Source of the DNA: Caryophanales bacterium UBA5603
GTDB lineage: Bacteria > Bacillota_I > Bacilli_A > Izemoplasmatales > Hujiaoplasmataceae
Assembly: GCA_002424815.1 (NCBI GenBank)
Contig: DILB01000010.1
Span: 43,793 to 107,792 of the forward strand
Length of the DNA stretch: 64,000 nt
Reading direction: 5' to 3'
The notes under the pieces are model-generated. The model ran no database searches. It saw only the letters and a program-made list of their open reading frames with translations, and was not told the origin of the DNA. The position numbers and the translations under genes were made by a program. Positions 54,177-63,728 of the stretch are shown in pieces; the stretch's first letter is position 1; each line of letters begins with the position of its first letter.

Positions 54177-54969
54177 TAAGTCGTACTCGGTAACCTTTGT
54201 TGATGTTGACTTGAATAAACAAGAATATGTCGTTTCAGAAGATCTCGTCGTCAATCATCGGTTGATCAAAGGCAAGGTGTTAGATGAAACGGCTTTTCGT
54301 CTTTTTAAGGCTGATTTACAAATCGATGCTTCGCTGCAAAAAGCAAAAAAACTTTTGAGCAGATATCCTAAAACCATCGAGGAAACAAAAACGTACTTAC
54401 ATGATAAGACCGCGACAACCGATGACATCGATCGAATCATTAAATCTTTAATTGCTCTTCACTATCTTGATGATTTTAGGTTTGTTAAACAGTACTTTGA
54501 ACGATATTTTCATGCCGATGCTATCGGTCCTCTCAAAATTGCATTTGATTTAAAAAATCGAGGGGTCGCTGAACATATCATTACGGGATTCATTAACCGA
54601 ATCACCGAAAAAGATATTGAATTAAACATCGAAAAACTTTTTTATAAGAAAATAGCTGCTTTTCGTCAAAAACCGAAAACAAAAGCAATGCTGTCGATGA
54701 AACAGTACCTTTATCAAAAAGGATATTCATTGGATATAGCTGAAACTTATGTTATGAAACATGCTCATGAATTTGCAAATATTGAACAAGAAAATCAATT
54801 GCTCGAAAAAGATTTTGATAAAGTTTCGCATCGCTATGAAAAAATAAATATGACAGATTACGAACGGAAGAATAAAATTATCCAGTCGTTAATGAATAAA
54901 GGTTATCGATATGAAGCCATTAAACAATGTTGGGAAGGGAGATCAAACCATGACGGACAGAATAACTGA
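54145..54969 (+). CDS. recX: RecA regulator RecX
   Basis: A 274-residue helical-repeat protein that modulates RecA filaments. RecX repeats are seen as AKKLLSRYPKTIEETKTYL, LIALHYLDDFRFVKQYFE, GPLKIAFDLKNRGV and QSLMNKGYRYEAIKQCWEG. Long form with three tandem repeats, typical for Bacilli. It starts inside yitT (ATG 54145, AGAGGTG 10 bases before) and overlaps glgB by 20 bases. recA is not in the window. Confidence 0.88.
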   Translation: MMKVEKLKENNKSYSVTFVDVDLNKQEYVVSEDLVVNHRLIKGKVLDETAFRLFKADLQIDASLQKAKKLLSRYPKTIEETKTYLHDKTATTDDIDRIIKSLIALHYLDDFRFVKQYFERYFHADAIGPLKIAFDLKNRGVAEHIITGFINRITEKDIELNIEKLFYKKIAAFRQKPKTKAMLSMKQYLYQKGYSLDIAETYVMKHAHEFANIEQENQLLEKDFDKVSHRYEKINMTDYERKNKIIQSLMNKGYRYEAIKQCWEGRSNHDGQNN

Positions 54970-56833
54970 ATTTGACTTATATTTGTTTAACGAAGGTAAA
55001 CTCCAAGAAGCCTACAATCATTTCGGAGCTCACATTATCAAAGATGATCTTAACCGTAATATGGGGGTCAGATTTACAGTTTATGCACCCCACGCCAAAA
55101 TCGTTTCAGTCATCGGTGATTTTAATAACTGGGATTCAAGACTTCATGTGATGGAAAAAATTGATGAGGCGGGCATATACCGTATTTTTGTTCCAAAACT
55201 TTCCGAATGGAGCAAATATAAGTACTGTATCGTCACCTCTTATGGCCAAACGATTTTTAAATCAGATCCTTATGCTTTTTTCTCGGATAATCGTCCCGAA
55301 ACCTCTTCAAAAGTTTATGACATCGACGGATACCAATGGAACGACACGACTTATTTAGAAAAACGCCGCAACATTCCATCGTATAAGGAACGACTTGCAA
55401 TCTATGAAGTCCATCTTGGCACTTGGATGACGAAACCCGATGGAACGCTGCATAAATACAATGAATTAGTCGATTATTTGATACCCTATGTCAAAGCACA
55501 TGGATTTACACACATTGAACTCATGCCTGTCGTTGAACATCCTTTAGATGAATCGTGGGGATATCAAGGAACGGGATATTATAGCGCCACTTCTCGCTAT
55601 GGAGTTCCAAAAGATTTAATGTATTTGATTGACATGTGTCATCAAAATAATATTGGCGTCATTCTCGATTGGGTACCCGGTCATATTTGTAAAGACGCCC
55701 ATGGACTCTATATGTTTGATGGCGAACCTTTATATGAATACTCCGATTATAAAGTTCGCGAGAATGAAGTATGGGGCACCGTTAATTTGGACTTAGGCAA
55801 AGGCGTGACGCGCAGTTTCTTGATTTCCAATGCATTATTTTGGATGCGCTATTTTCATTGTGATGGGTTCCGAATCGACGCTGTCAGTAATATCGTATAT
55901 TTTCTTGGAAATCAATCGATTGGTACCAATTATCCTGCCGTCGAGTTTTTACAAAACCTGAGTGTAACAATTAAACAACACGACCATTCAGTGCTGCTTA
56001 TAGCTGAAGATTCCACCACATTTCCTTTGATGACGACACCAGTTTCTGAGGGGGGTGTAGGATTTGATTATAAATGGAATATGGGTTGGATGAATGATAC
56101 CCTTCGATACTTCGAAAAAGATCCCATTTACCGAAAGTATCATCATGACTTGATTACTTTCGGTTTGGTATATACTTATTCAGAAAAATTCGTTTTACCC
56201 TTATCACACGATGAAGTCGTTCATGGGAAACATTCATTGATAAATAAAATGCCGGGCGATTATTGGCAAAAATTCGCGAATTTTAGAACTTTGATTGGAC
56301 TCCAATTCACCCATCCAGGTAAAAAACTTTTATTTATGGGCGGAGAATTCGCTCAAATGCATGAATGGAAAGATAAAGAAGAACTTGAATGGTTCTTATT
56401 ACAATATCCATTTCATGAGCGTGCCAATCGTTTTGTTCGCGATATGATTCTCGTTTATGATCATCATAAAGCTTTATATGAACTCGATCATCATCCGGAT
56501 GGTTTCAGTTGGATCGATTCAACGAACCGCGATCAATCGATTTTCTCTTTTATCAGATATGCTTCGGATCCTTCGGATTTTTGTATCGTTGTCTTAAATA
56601 TGACACCCTCTTCTCATGAACATTTCCGAATCGGTGTTCCCAGACTCGGTGTATATGAAGAAATATTAAACAGTGATAAAGATATTTATGGTGGATCCAA
56701 TGTTTACAACGGCCTTCCAATTGAGGCGATTCGTGAGCCGATGCATGGAATGCAATTCACTTTAGAGATTAAAGTGGCACCCTTATCGATTACGATTTTT
56801 CAATATCGGATTGCAGAAGGATTGTTTGAATAG
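54950..56833 (+). CDS. glgB: 1,4-alpha-glucan branching enzyme
   Basis: A 627-residue GH13 enzyme that makes alpha-1,6 branches in glycogen. An N-terminal CBM48 domain (about 25-120) precedes the barrel. Motifs: DWVPGH, nucleophile Asp310 in GFRIDAVSN, acid Glu353 in IAEDSTTFP, and LSHDEVVHGK. The C-terminal all-beta domain is present. ATG 54950 follows GGGAGATC. First gene of the glycogen set, translationally linked to recX. Confidence 0.96.
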   Translation: MTDRITEFDLYLFNEGKLQEAYNHFGAHIIKDDLNRNMGVRFTVYAPHAKIVSVIGDFNNWDSRLHVMEKIDEAGIYRIFVPKLSEWSKYKYCIVTSYGQTIFKSDPYAFFSDNRPETSSKVYDIDGYQWNDTTYLEKRRNIPSYKERLAIYEVHLGTWMTKPDGTLHKYNELVDYLIPYVKAHGFTHIELMPVVEHPLDESWGYQGTGYYSATSRYGVPKDLMYLIDMCHQNNIGVILDWVPGHICKDAHGLYMFDGEPLYEYSDYKVRENEVWGTVNLDLGKGVTRSFLISNALFWMRYFHCDGFRIDAVSNIVYFLGNQSIGTNYPAVEFLQNLSVTIKQHDHSVLLIAEDSTTFPLMTTPVSEGGVGFDYKWNMGWMNDTLRYFEKDPIYRKYHHDLITFGLVYTYSEKFVLPLSHDEVVHGKHSLINKMPGDYWQKFANFRTLIGLQFTHPGKKLLFMGGEFAQMHEWKDKEELEWFLLQYPFHERANRFVRDMILVYDHHKALYELDHHPDGFSWIDSTNRDQSIFSFIRYASDPSDFCIVVLNMTPSSHEHFRIGVPRLGVYEEILNSDKDIYGGSNVYNGLPIEAIREPMHGMQFTLEIKVAPLSITIFQYRIAEGLFE

Positions 56834-56847
56834 AAAGTTGGTGCTTG

Positions 56848-57984
56848 ATGAAACGCTCGATTATCGCTATGATCCTTGTCGGAGGACGAGGGACAAGATT
56901 GAAAGAAATAACCAAAGATACCGCCAAACCAGCGGTTTCTTTTGGAGCGAAGTATCGTCTAATTGATTTTACTTTATCAAATTTAACTTATTCGAACATT
57001 GATATCGTCGGCTTAATTACGCAATATGAGCCTTATGAATTGATGAATTATATTGGCAATGGCGGTTCATGGGATCTTGATACAATCGATGGGGGAATCT
57101 CCTTTTTGACTCCGTTTTCAAAAGCTGGGGAAGTTCAATGGCAAAAAGGGACAGCCCATGCTATTAAGCAATATTTTTCATTTATTCGGCAATATCAAGC
57201 CGATCATGTATTGATTCTGTCTGGCGATCATATTTATAAAATGGATTATCAAAAATTAATCGATCATCATATCGCTCATCAATCGTCTTTAACCATCGCA
57301 ACTGTTAAGATTGATTTGAAAGAGGCTGATCGTTTTGGAATCCTTACTTTTGATGAAAATACGATGATTACCAATTTTGAAGAAAAACCAAAAGTTCCGA
57401 AAAGTAACAATGCATCGATGGGAATTTATGTCTTTAAGACCGATGTTTTAGAAGCGCTACTCACAGTGAGCGAATCTGAAGAAATCATTGATTTTGGAAA
57501 AAACATCATTCCCAAAGCGATTGCTTCAAAGATTCCCGTTTATGCTTACCCCTTTGAAGGTTATTGGCGTGATGTTGGTACTTATGAATCTTTGCATCAA
57601 GCCAATATGGATATGTTAGATGATCCCGATTTTTTGATGCTCAACGTTTCAAAAGGGATACAAATATACTCAAAATCGATGAATTTACCACCCCATATTG
57701 TTTTAGAAGATGGAATTATCAAAAAAAGCGTGATTGCTGATGGATCAATCATCGATGGGACAGTGATTCATTCAACGGTTGGATATCAATCGGTTGTAAT
57801 GAAAAACGCAAGAATTGAAAATTGCGTTCTTTTGCCTAATGTTTTTATCTCTGAAAATGTCATTTTAAAAAATGTTATCGTGAATAAAAACATGATTATT
57901 CCCGCTAATTACTGTTGTACACCTGATCAAGTCACGGTGTTGGATGTTACCAACTTAATGGAAGTGGGTGTCATCGATGAATAA
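56848..57984 (+). CDS. glgC: Glucose-1-phosphate adenylyltransferase
   Basis: A 378-residue enzyme that makes ADP-glucose, the glycogen precursor, from ATP and glucose-1-phosphate. The nucleotide loop LVGGRGTRLKEIT is at residues 10-22 and the substrate site has VLILSGDHIYKMDY. A left-handed beta-helix with hexapeptide repeats fills the C-terminus. It overlaps the next gene by 8 bases; the GlgD part of that gene is its expected regulatory partner, as in Bacillus glgCD. Confidence 0.95.
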   Translation: MKRSIIAMILVGGRGTRLKEITKDTAKPAVSFGAKYRLIDFTLSNLTYSNIDIVGLITQYEPYELMNYIGNGGSWDLDTIDGGISFLTPFSKAGEVQWQKGTAHAIKQYFSFIRQYQADHVLILSGDHIYKMDYQKLIDHHIAHQSSLTIATVKIDLKEADRFGILTFDENTMITNFEEKPKVPKSNNASMGIYVFKTDVLEALLTVSESEEIIDFGKNIIPKAIASKIPVYAYPFEGYWRDVGTYESLHQANMDMLDDPDFLMLNVSKGIQIYSKSMNLPPHIVLEDGIIKKSVIADGSIIDGTVIHSTVGYQSVVMKNARIENCVLLPNVFISENVILKNVIVNKNMIIPANYCCTPDQVTVLDVTNLMEVGVIDE

Positions 57985-60409
57985 TATTTTTATGGTTATT
58001 GATGCAACAGTTAAAGGTAATTTTAATCAACTTACGCGTCATCGTATGCCGGGCGCGATGCCATTTGGTGCCAAATTCCGACTGATTGATTTTACGCTTT
58101 CAAACTGTAAAAACTCAGGAATTCGTAACGTGGCAATTTTTCCTTATGGAAATTATCGGTCTTTATCAGATCATATCGGTTCGGGTGATCGATGGGATTT
58201 ATCACGACGCAAAGACGGTATTTTTATTCTACAACCTAAAAATCTTAATCTGAAGAGTGAGGATTCGATTTCATTCCAAAGAATGTATGAACACATCGAA
58301 TATTTTATTCGAAGTTCTCAAGAATATGTCATCGTCACGCCAGCGAATATCGTATGGAATATCGATTATATCGAAGTGCTAAAAAATCATTGCCAACAAA
58401 AAGCAGATTTAACCGAAGTCTTAAGTCAAGATGGCGAACGTTTGAAGACATTTTTGCTTTCTAAAGACCGATTATTAAATTATTTGCGTAATTATGATGA
58501 TTTGCAGTTTCGAAATTTGACTGATGTTTTTGATTATTCGCCTTCCATTAAAAAGAATACTTATGTCTTTGAATCCGCCTGTTATTTAATTGATTCGACA
58601 AAAGCCTTATTTGAAGCTGATATGGCATTATTATCAATGGATATCAGACACCAATTATTTCATCCCATGCATCCGATATATTCAAAAGAAACCATGTCTT
58701 CGCCTTCACGATATGGCGAAGAAGCCTTTATTAAAAATAGTATCGTTGCCAGCGGCGCTGTGATTGATGGAACGGTTTATAACTCCTTGATTGGTCGTAA
58801 AGCCGTCATCAAAGCCGGCGCAATCGTGAAAAATTCCGTTATCATGAATCAATGTATCATTGAACCCGGGGCGCAAGTGGACTATGCTATTTTAGATAAA
58901 GAAACGCTGGTCAAAGCTAACGCCATCGTCAACGGAACAGCGGATGATTTATTTGTTTCAGAGAAAAAACAGATTGTCATCGGCGATGAATATTTGCGTG
59001 TTTTACAAATTGCGGTCGAATGTGATCCGTTCGTTAAAACGGGTGGACTCGCTGATGTCGTCGGTGCTCTGGCAGAAAACTATAGTCGACTTGGCGTCAA
59101 TTCTGATGTTATGATTCCGTTGTATCCTCGCATTAAGGAAAAATATGGAATTTTATTAGAGATGCGGGCCGAACAAATTATTACGTATGGGGGGATTCGT
59201 TATAAAGCGGCCTTATACAGTTATCAAAATCGTAACACGACTTATTTATTCATTGAGTCCTATGATTTCTTTGATCGACCGGAAATCTATGGATATGCCG
59301 ATGATGGTGATCGGTTCGCTTTCTTCTCGAAAGCATGTTTGGCTTTCATCGATGTATTTGAAGATAAACCCAATGTCATTCACATCCATGATTGGCATAC
59401 GGGCCTCATTCCTTTGTTAGTCAAACAAGATCCTCTTACATCAAACATTGCGACATTAATGACCATTCATAACATTGATTATCAAGGAGTGTATTCAGCG
59501 GACATCATAAAAAAAGTAGGCATTGTAGACTATCCGGTTTTTAATTTAACGATTAATTTTATGGAAATCGGATTGAACACCGCCACAAAAATTTCCACCG
59601 TTTCTCAGACTTATCATGATGAATTACGCTACGAGTATTACAGCCGTAACCTTGTAGAACTCATCAATCGTCGTGATCGTGATTTTTATGGCATTCTAAA
59701 TGGCCTTTCAGAAGAAATAAATCCCATGCATGATCTTGCTATCAAACAACCCTATGATTCATCCAATGTGTTTGAAGCTAAAAAAATCAATAAGCAGTAT
59801 TTACAAAAAGTTATGGAAATCAAAGAGGGACAAGAATACTTCTTAATTGGAATGGTGACGCGAATTGTCGAACAAAAAGGCTTTGATATTTTAATTCCCG
59901 CCATCGATGAATTTATGTCACATCCACATGCTGAATTTGTTTTGTTAGGCACCGGAGAAGAACGATATATGGAAGCTTTAAAAACCATCGAACGAAAATA
60001 TCCGGATCGTATGCGTTTGAACTTTGGTTATGAGTCGACCAATCCTTATTACATTTATTCAGGGGCTGATGTTTTTTTGATGCCTTCTCGTTTTGAACCG
60101 TGTGGAACAGGACAGATGATTGCTTTAAAATATGGAACAATCCCGATAGTTCGTCAAACCGGTGGACTCAATGATACGGTGGATCAATATGATTTAGTGA
60201 CAAAAAAAGGGAACGGATTTAAGTTTTATAATTATGATCCCCGCGATTTAGGCTTTCAATTAAACAACGCTTTACATTTATATGAACAAAACGAACATCA
60301 TTGGCAAACGATTATCAAAAATGCGATGGCATCGCAGTTTTCATTGGAAAACAGTGCAAAAGCTTATGTTGAACTGTATCGAATGATGATTGAATCCATG
60401 AAACGGTAA
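57977..60409 (+). CDS. glgDA: GlgD-GlgA fusion protein
   Basis: A single 810-residue frame. Residues 1 to about 335 are a GlgD-type protein: a pyrophosphorylase-like subunit without the GGxGxRL loop (MVIDATVKGNFNQL instead) but with PFGAKFRLIDFTLSN and a C-terminal beta-helix. Residues about 339-810 are a full glycogen synthase (GT5): KTGGLADVVGAL with Lys354, HDWHTGLIPLL, and SRFEPCGTGQMIALKYGTIP. glgD and glgA are normally separate neighbours. The ATG (57977) overlaps the glgC stop. It links ADP-glucose formation (with GlgC) to chain elongation. Confidence 0.93.
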   Translation: MNNIFMVIDATVKGNFNQLTRHRMPGAMPFGAKFRLIDFTLSNCKNSGIRNVAIFPYGNYRSLSDHIGSGDRWDLSRRKDGIFILQPKNLNLKSEDSISFQRMYEHIEYFIRSSQEYVIVTPANIVWNIDYIEVLKNHCQQKADLTEVLSQDGERLKTFLLSKDRLLNYLRNYDDLQFRNLTDVFDYSPSIKKNTYVFESACYLIDSTKALFEADMALLSMDIRHQLFHPMHPIYSKETMSSPSRYGEEAFIKNSIVASGAVIDGTVYNSLIGRKAVIKAGAIVKNSVIMNQCIIEPGAQVDYAILDKETLVKANAIVNGTADDLFVSEKKQIVIGDEYLRVLQIAVECDPFVKTGGLADVVGALAENYSRLGVNSDVMIPLYPRIKEKYGILLEMRAEQIITYGGIRYKAALYSYQNRNTTYLFIESYDFFDRPEIYGYADDGDRFAFFSKACLAFIDVFEDKPNVIHIHDWHTGLIPLLVKQDPLTSNIATLMTIHNIDYQGVYSADIIKKVGIVDYPVFNLTINFMEIGLNTATKISTVSQTYHDELRYEYYSRNLVELINRRDRDFYGILNGLSEEINPMHDLAIKQPYDSSNVFEAKKINKQYLQKVMEIKEGQEYFLIGMVTRIVEQKGFDILIPAIDEFMSHPHAEFVLLGTGEERYMEALKTIERKYPDRMRLNFGYESTNPYYIYSGADVFLMPSRFEPCGTGQMIALKYGTIPIVRQTGGLNDTVDQYDLVTKKGNGFKFYNYDPRDLGFQLNNALHLYEQNEHHWQTIIKNAMASQFSLENSAKAYVELYRMMIESMKR

Positions 60410-60427
60410 TCGGTTTCATAGTAGTTG

Positions 60428-60445
60428 TTCTTATTTAAATAAGAA
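60428..60445 (+). promoter_or_regulatory. 18-bp palindrome at the glgP promoter, candidate operator
   Basis: A perfect palindrome, TTCTTATTTAAATAAGAA. It ends 7 bases before the -10 and covers the expected -35 site (60430-60435). A repressor bound here would block polymerase. It lacks a T-run and GC pairs, so a terminator is unlikely. Confidence 0.55.
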
Positions 60446-60452
60446 GAAATGA

Positions 60453-60458
60453 TATAAT
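60453..60458 (+). promoter_or_regulatory. -10 element of glgP
   Basis: TATAAT, 24 bases before the ATG; the -35 place is occupied by the palindrome. Confidence 0.6.
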
Positions 60459-60482
60459 GTTTTTCTGTGAGGTGTTATAACA

Positions 60483-62888
60483 ATGAATTCAGGACATTTC
60501 CGTTCTAAAGCGGAGTTTATCAAAATATTTGAAGAACGCATGAAATCGACTTATCTTACTGAAATTTTACATTCTAGTGTTAGACAACGATATCATGTCT
60601 TAGGTCAGTTGCTTAAAGAGACCATTGCGACTGATTGGATTAAAACCAATGAAAAACTTCAAAAGAGTACCCAAAAAGAAGTCTATTATTTTTCAATGGA
60701 ATTTTTGATGGGACGACTCATAACGAATAATCTGATTAATATGGGCGTCAGAGATGTTTGTGCTTCCGCGTTTGCCGATTTGGGCTTCGATTTAAATGAA
60801 GTTGAAAATTACGAACCAGATCCTGGTTTAGGAAATGGTGGATTAGGTCGTTTAGCTGCGTGCTACCTGGATTCGATGGCATCCCTTGGAATTCCGGGTT
60901 TTGGCAATTGCATACGTTATCGATATGGTCTTTTCCGTCAAGCCATCAAAAATGGTTATCAAGAAGAACGTCCTGATAACTGGCTTGCGGATGGATATGT
61001 TTGGGAAATTCGCAAGGAAGAAGAAGCTGTCGATATTCCCTTCTTTGGTTATGTAGAGTATGACGGACAAATGCGATATCGCCCTGCAGAATTTATCAAA
61101 GCGGTTCCTTATGATGTGCCTATTGTTGGCGCTGACAATGGATTTGTGACTTATTTAAGATTGTGGAATGCAGAACCTTCTCGTAAATATCCGAAAAACA
61201 AAAGTGCTTTTGAATATGAATTTGATCTTCAGAAGATTACGGGATTTCTTTATCCTGATGATACCACCGAAGAAGGAAAGCGACTGCGCTTAATGCAACA
61301 ATATTTCTTTACTTCCGCAGGCGTAAAAAGTGTTTGTAATCGCCATAAAGAAAAATATGGAACATTGAATACGCTGCCAGAGCATGTTGTGTTTCATATC
61401 AATGACACACATCCAACGCTCGTCATACCTGAATTAATGCGAATTCTTTTAGATGAAGAAGGGATGGAATGGCAAGATGCTTGGCAAATCGTCACAAAGA
61501 CAACCGCTTATACCAATCATACGATTATGTCAGAAGCTTTGGAAAAATGGCCGATTCATCTCATGCAACCCATCTTACCACGTATTTATCAAATCGTTGA
61601 AGAAATCAACCGACGTTTCTTTACCGAGATGGTAGACAAGTACACTTATGATCAAATTGAATTAATTAATAAGCTATCAATCATTCATCAAGGATCGGTG
61701 CGCATGGCTAATTTATGTTTAGTCAGCTGTTATAGCGTCAATGGTGTTGCAAAATTACATACCGATATTTTAAAGAACATCGAAATGAAAGATTTTTATC
61801 GTCTTTATCCCGAGAAGTTTAACAATGTAACAAACGGAATCACTCATCGACGTTGGTTAATTCATTCGAATCCTGAATTGACGGCAATTCTCGATGAAAC
61901 CATTGGGAATGAATGGCGGAAACAACCAGAAAAATTAGAAAAACTACTCGATTTTAAAGACAATTTATCTGTACAATCTAAGATTGCTAACATGAAATTG
62001 ATTCGCAAACAAATTCTTGCAAAGCGAATCTTTCAGGAACAAGGATTGATCATTGATCCAAACTCAATTTTTGATATTCAAGTCAAACGGCTTCATGAGT
62101 ACAAACGGCAATTAATGAATGCCTTGAATATTATGCATATTTATCATTGCTTGAAGACCGATCCTGATTTTAAGAACCACTATGTTCCGCATACCTTCAT
62201 CTTTGGGGCGAAAGCCGCTGGGGCTTATTATTTTGCTAAAAAGGTCATTAAATTACTGAATTCGATTGGCGAAAAAATTAACAGTGATCCCGAAACCAAT
62301 GCCTACCTTAAAGTCGTCTTTGTGGAAAATTATAACGTTTCATATGCTGAAATCATCATGCCTGCTTGTGATATTTCTGAACAGATTTCAACGGCTTCTA
62401 AAGAAGCGAGTGGAACTGGGAATATGAAATTTATGATGAATGGAGCTTTGACAATCGGAACTGAAGATGGCGCTAATGTGGAAATTCATGAATTAGTGGG
62501 TGATCAAAATATATTCATTTTTGGTTTGAACGCAGAAGAAGTCACTCAATTACAACACAGTCATCAATATCATCCAAGAGAAATATATGAGTCAACCCCT
62601 GCTTTAAAAATAGTGATTGATCAATTAATCAATGGATTTTTTGATTCCGTAGATAAGAATGAATTCAAAGAAATTTATGACCGTTTATTAAACGATGATA
62701 CCTATTTTATTCTGAAGGATTTTATACCTTATGTAAAAGCACATCTTGAAGCCAACGAAGCCTATAAAGATTCTGCAAAATGGTTTAGTAGTTCTATTGT
62801 GAATATTGCTAAAAGTGGCGTTTTCTCTAGTGATCGTTCAATCAAAGATTATTGTGAAAAGATTTGGCATACTGAACCGATTCTATAA
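60483..62888 (+). CDS. glgP: Glycogen phosphorylase
   Basis: An 801-residue PLP enzyme that releases glucose-1-phosphate from glycogen. Motifs: GNGGLGRLAACYLDSMA, HINDTHPTL, RLHEYKRQLMN, and the PLP-binding Lys649 in EASGTGNMKFMMNG. Normal length for bacterial GlgP. GAGGTG precedes the ATG. It is last in the glycogen cluster but has its own promoter with a palindrome, so degradation can be regulated apart from synthesis. A terminator follows. Confidence 0.97.
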   Translation: MNSGHFRSKAEFIKIFEERMKSTYLTEILHSSVRQRYHVLGQLLKETIATDWIKTNEKLQKSTQKEVYYFSMEFLMGRLITNNLINMGVRDVCASAFADLGFDLNEVENYEPDPGLGNGGLGRLAACYLDSMASLGIPGFGNCIRYRYGLFRQAIKNGYQEERPDNWLADGYVWEIRKEEEAVDIPFFGYVEYDGQMRYRPAEFIKAVPYDVPIVGADNGFVTYLRLWNAEPSRKYPKNKSAFEYEFDLQKITGFLYPDDTTEEGKRLRLMQQYFFTSAGVKSVCNRHKEKYGTLNTLPEHVVFHINDTHPTLVIPELMRILLDEEGMEWQDAWQIVTKTTAYTNHTIMSEALEKWPIHLMQPILPRIYQIVEEINRRFFTEMVDKYTYDQIELINKLSIIHQGSVRMANLCLVSCYSVNGVAKLHTDILKNIEMKDFYRLYPEKFNNVTNGITHRRWLIHSNPELTAILDETIGNEWRKQPEKLEKLLDFKDNLSVQSKIANMKLIRKQILAKRIFQEQGLIIDPNSIFDIQVKRLHEYKRQLMNALNIMHIYHCLKTDPDFKNHYVPHTFIFGAKAAGAYYFAKKVIKLLNSIGEKINSDPETNAYLKVVFVENYNVSYAEIIMPACDISEQISTASKEASGTGNMKFMMNGALTIGTEDGANVEIHELVGDQNIFIFGLNAEEVTQLQHSHQYHPREIYESTPALKIVIDQLINGFFDSVDKNEFKEIYDRLLNDDTYFILKDFIPYVKAHLEANEAYKDSAKWFSSSIVNIAKSGVFSSDRSIKDYCEKIWHTEPIL

Positions 62889-62892
62889 ACCC

Positions 62893-62922
62893 AAAAGTGT
62901 CGCATTGATAGCGACACTTTTT
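62893..62922 (+). terminator. Terminator after glgP
   Basis: AAAGTGTCGC pairs with GCGACACTTT around a 7-base loop, followed by T. Confidence 0.9.
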
Positions 62923-62954
62923 AAATATTTAAACTACTATTATTTCATCGTTTT

Positions 62955-62963
62955 TGTTATAAT
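62955..62963 (+). promoter_or_regulatory. Extended -10 of small lipoprotein gene
   Basis: TGTTATAAT, 18 bases before the ATG at 62982; no -35 match. Confidence 0.5.
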
Positions 62964-62981
62964 AGGAAAAGAGGTGTGACT

Positions 62982-63728
62982 ATGAGAAAAATCCTATTGT
63001 TTTTGATGACATTAATCTTAAGTATGACGATGTTTGGGTGCGAAGGCAAACCCATTGACATCACGATTGAAGATGCATTTAAATTAATGAATGAAGCTAT
63101 CCAAACATATTTAGAAGCGGATTCAATCGAACTTAATTATCAAGGGACTTACACGAGTACGCTAAATAATTTAACAGATGACGTCCATGTACGTATTAAA
63201 AGAATGGGATTACAATCAATGGTAGGCATCGCTGAAATAAGTGTTCATGCCAATAACGATGCATATCTCATCATCAATAACTACCAAGATAATATTCTAT
63301 ATACCCGACGTATTGAAGGAACAGAATCAAGCAAACTTTACGAATCTTATGAAACATCCACTTATAAATCGTTATTCACATCCTTCTTAAAAACTTCGAT
63401 AAAATGGGATGATACACGAGATCATTTACTTCAGACAACTTCAAGTGAGATTACATTAACCTTTGACTTAGCCTCCGCAGTCATCGGCTCGACGCTTTAT
63501 GTCTTGCCTGCGATGAATAGTGCAAGATTAGCAAAAGTGACTTTCGTTTTTACGCCTAGAGCAGTTCTGAAAACAATGTCAGCAACATATGAAGCAAGCA
63601 TTCAAGATACCTATGGAGCATTCAATTATCAAGTTGATTTCGTCAAAATTAATCGATATGTGATTGTTCCAACGTTATCTTCATCAGAAAAATCTGGTTA
63701 TCAGGAAAAAACTCAGGATGAAGCATAA
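62982..63728 (+). CDS. Small lipoprotein of unknown function
   Basis: A 248-residue lipoprotein. The signal peptide ends in the lipobox MFGC (Cys20). ATG 62982 follows GAGGTG; the GTG at 62976 overlaps that site. The mature part has an N-terminal helix (DAFKLMNEAIQTYLEA) and then alternating strands. The layout recalls the LolA/LppX-like lipoprotein fold, but no motif proves it. It overlaps the cyclase-family gene by 11 bases. Confidence 0.7.
   Translation: MRKILLFLMTLILSMTMFGCEGKPIDITIEDAFKLMNEAIQTYLEADSIELNYQGTYTSTLNNLTDDVHVRIKRMGLQSMVGIAEISVHANNDAYLIINNYQDNILYTRRIEGTESSKLYESYETSTYKSLFTSFLKTSIKWDDTRDHLLQTTSSEITLTFDLASAVIGSTLYVLPAMNSARLAKVTFVFTPRAVLKTMSATYEASIQDTYGAFNYQVDFVKINRYVIVPTLSSSEKSGYQEKTQDEA

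Noticed and set aside
60428..60445. Terminator after the glgD-glgA gene
   Set aside because: The palindrome is nearly all A-T, has no loop and no T-run after it, and sits on a promoter.
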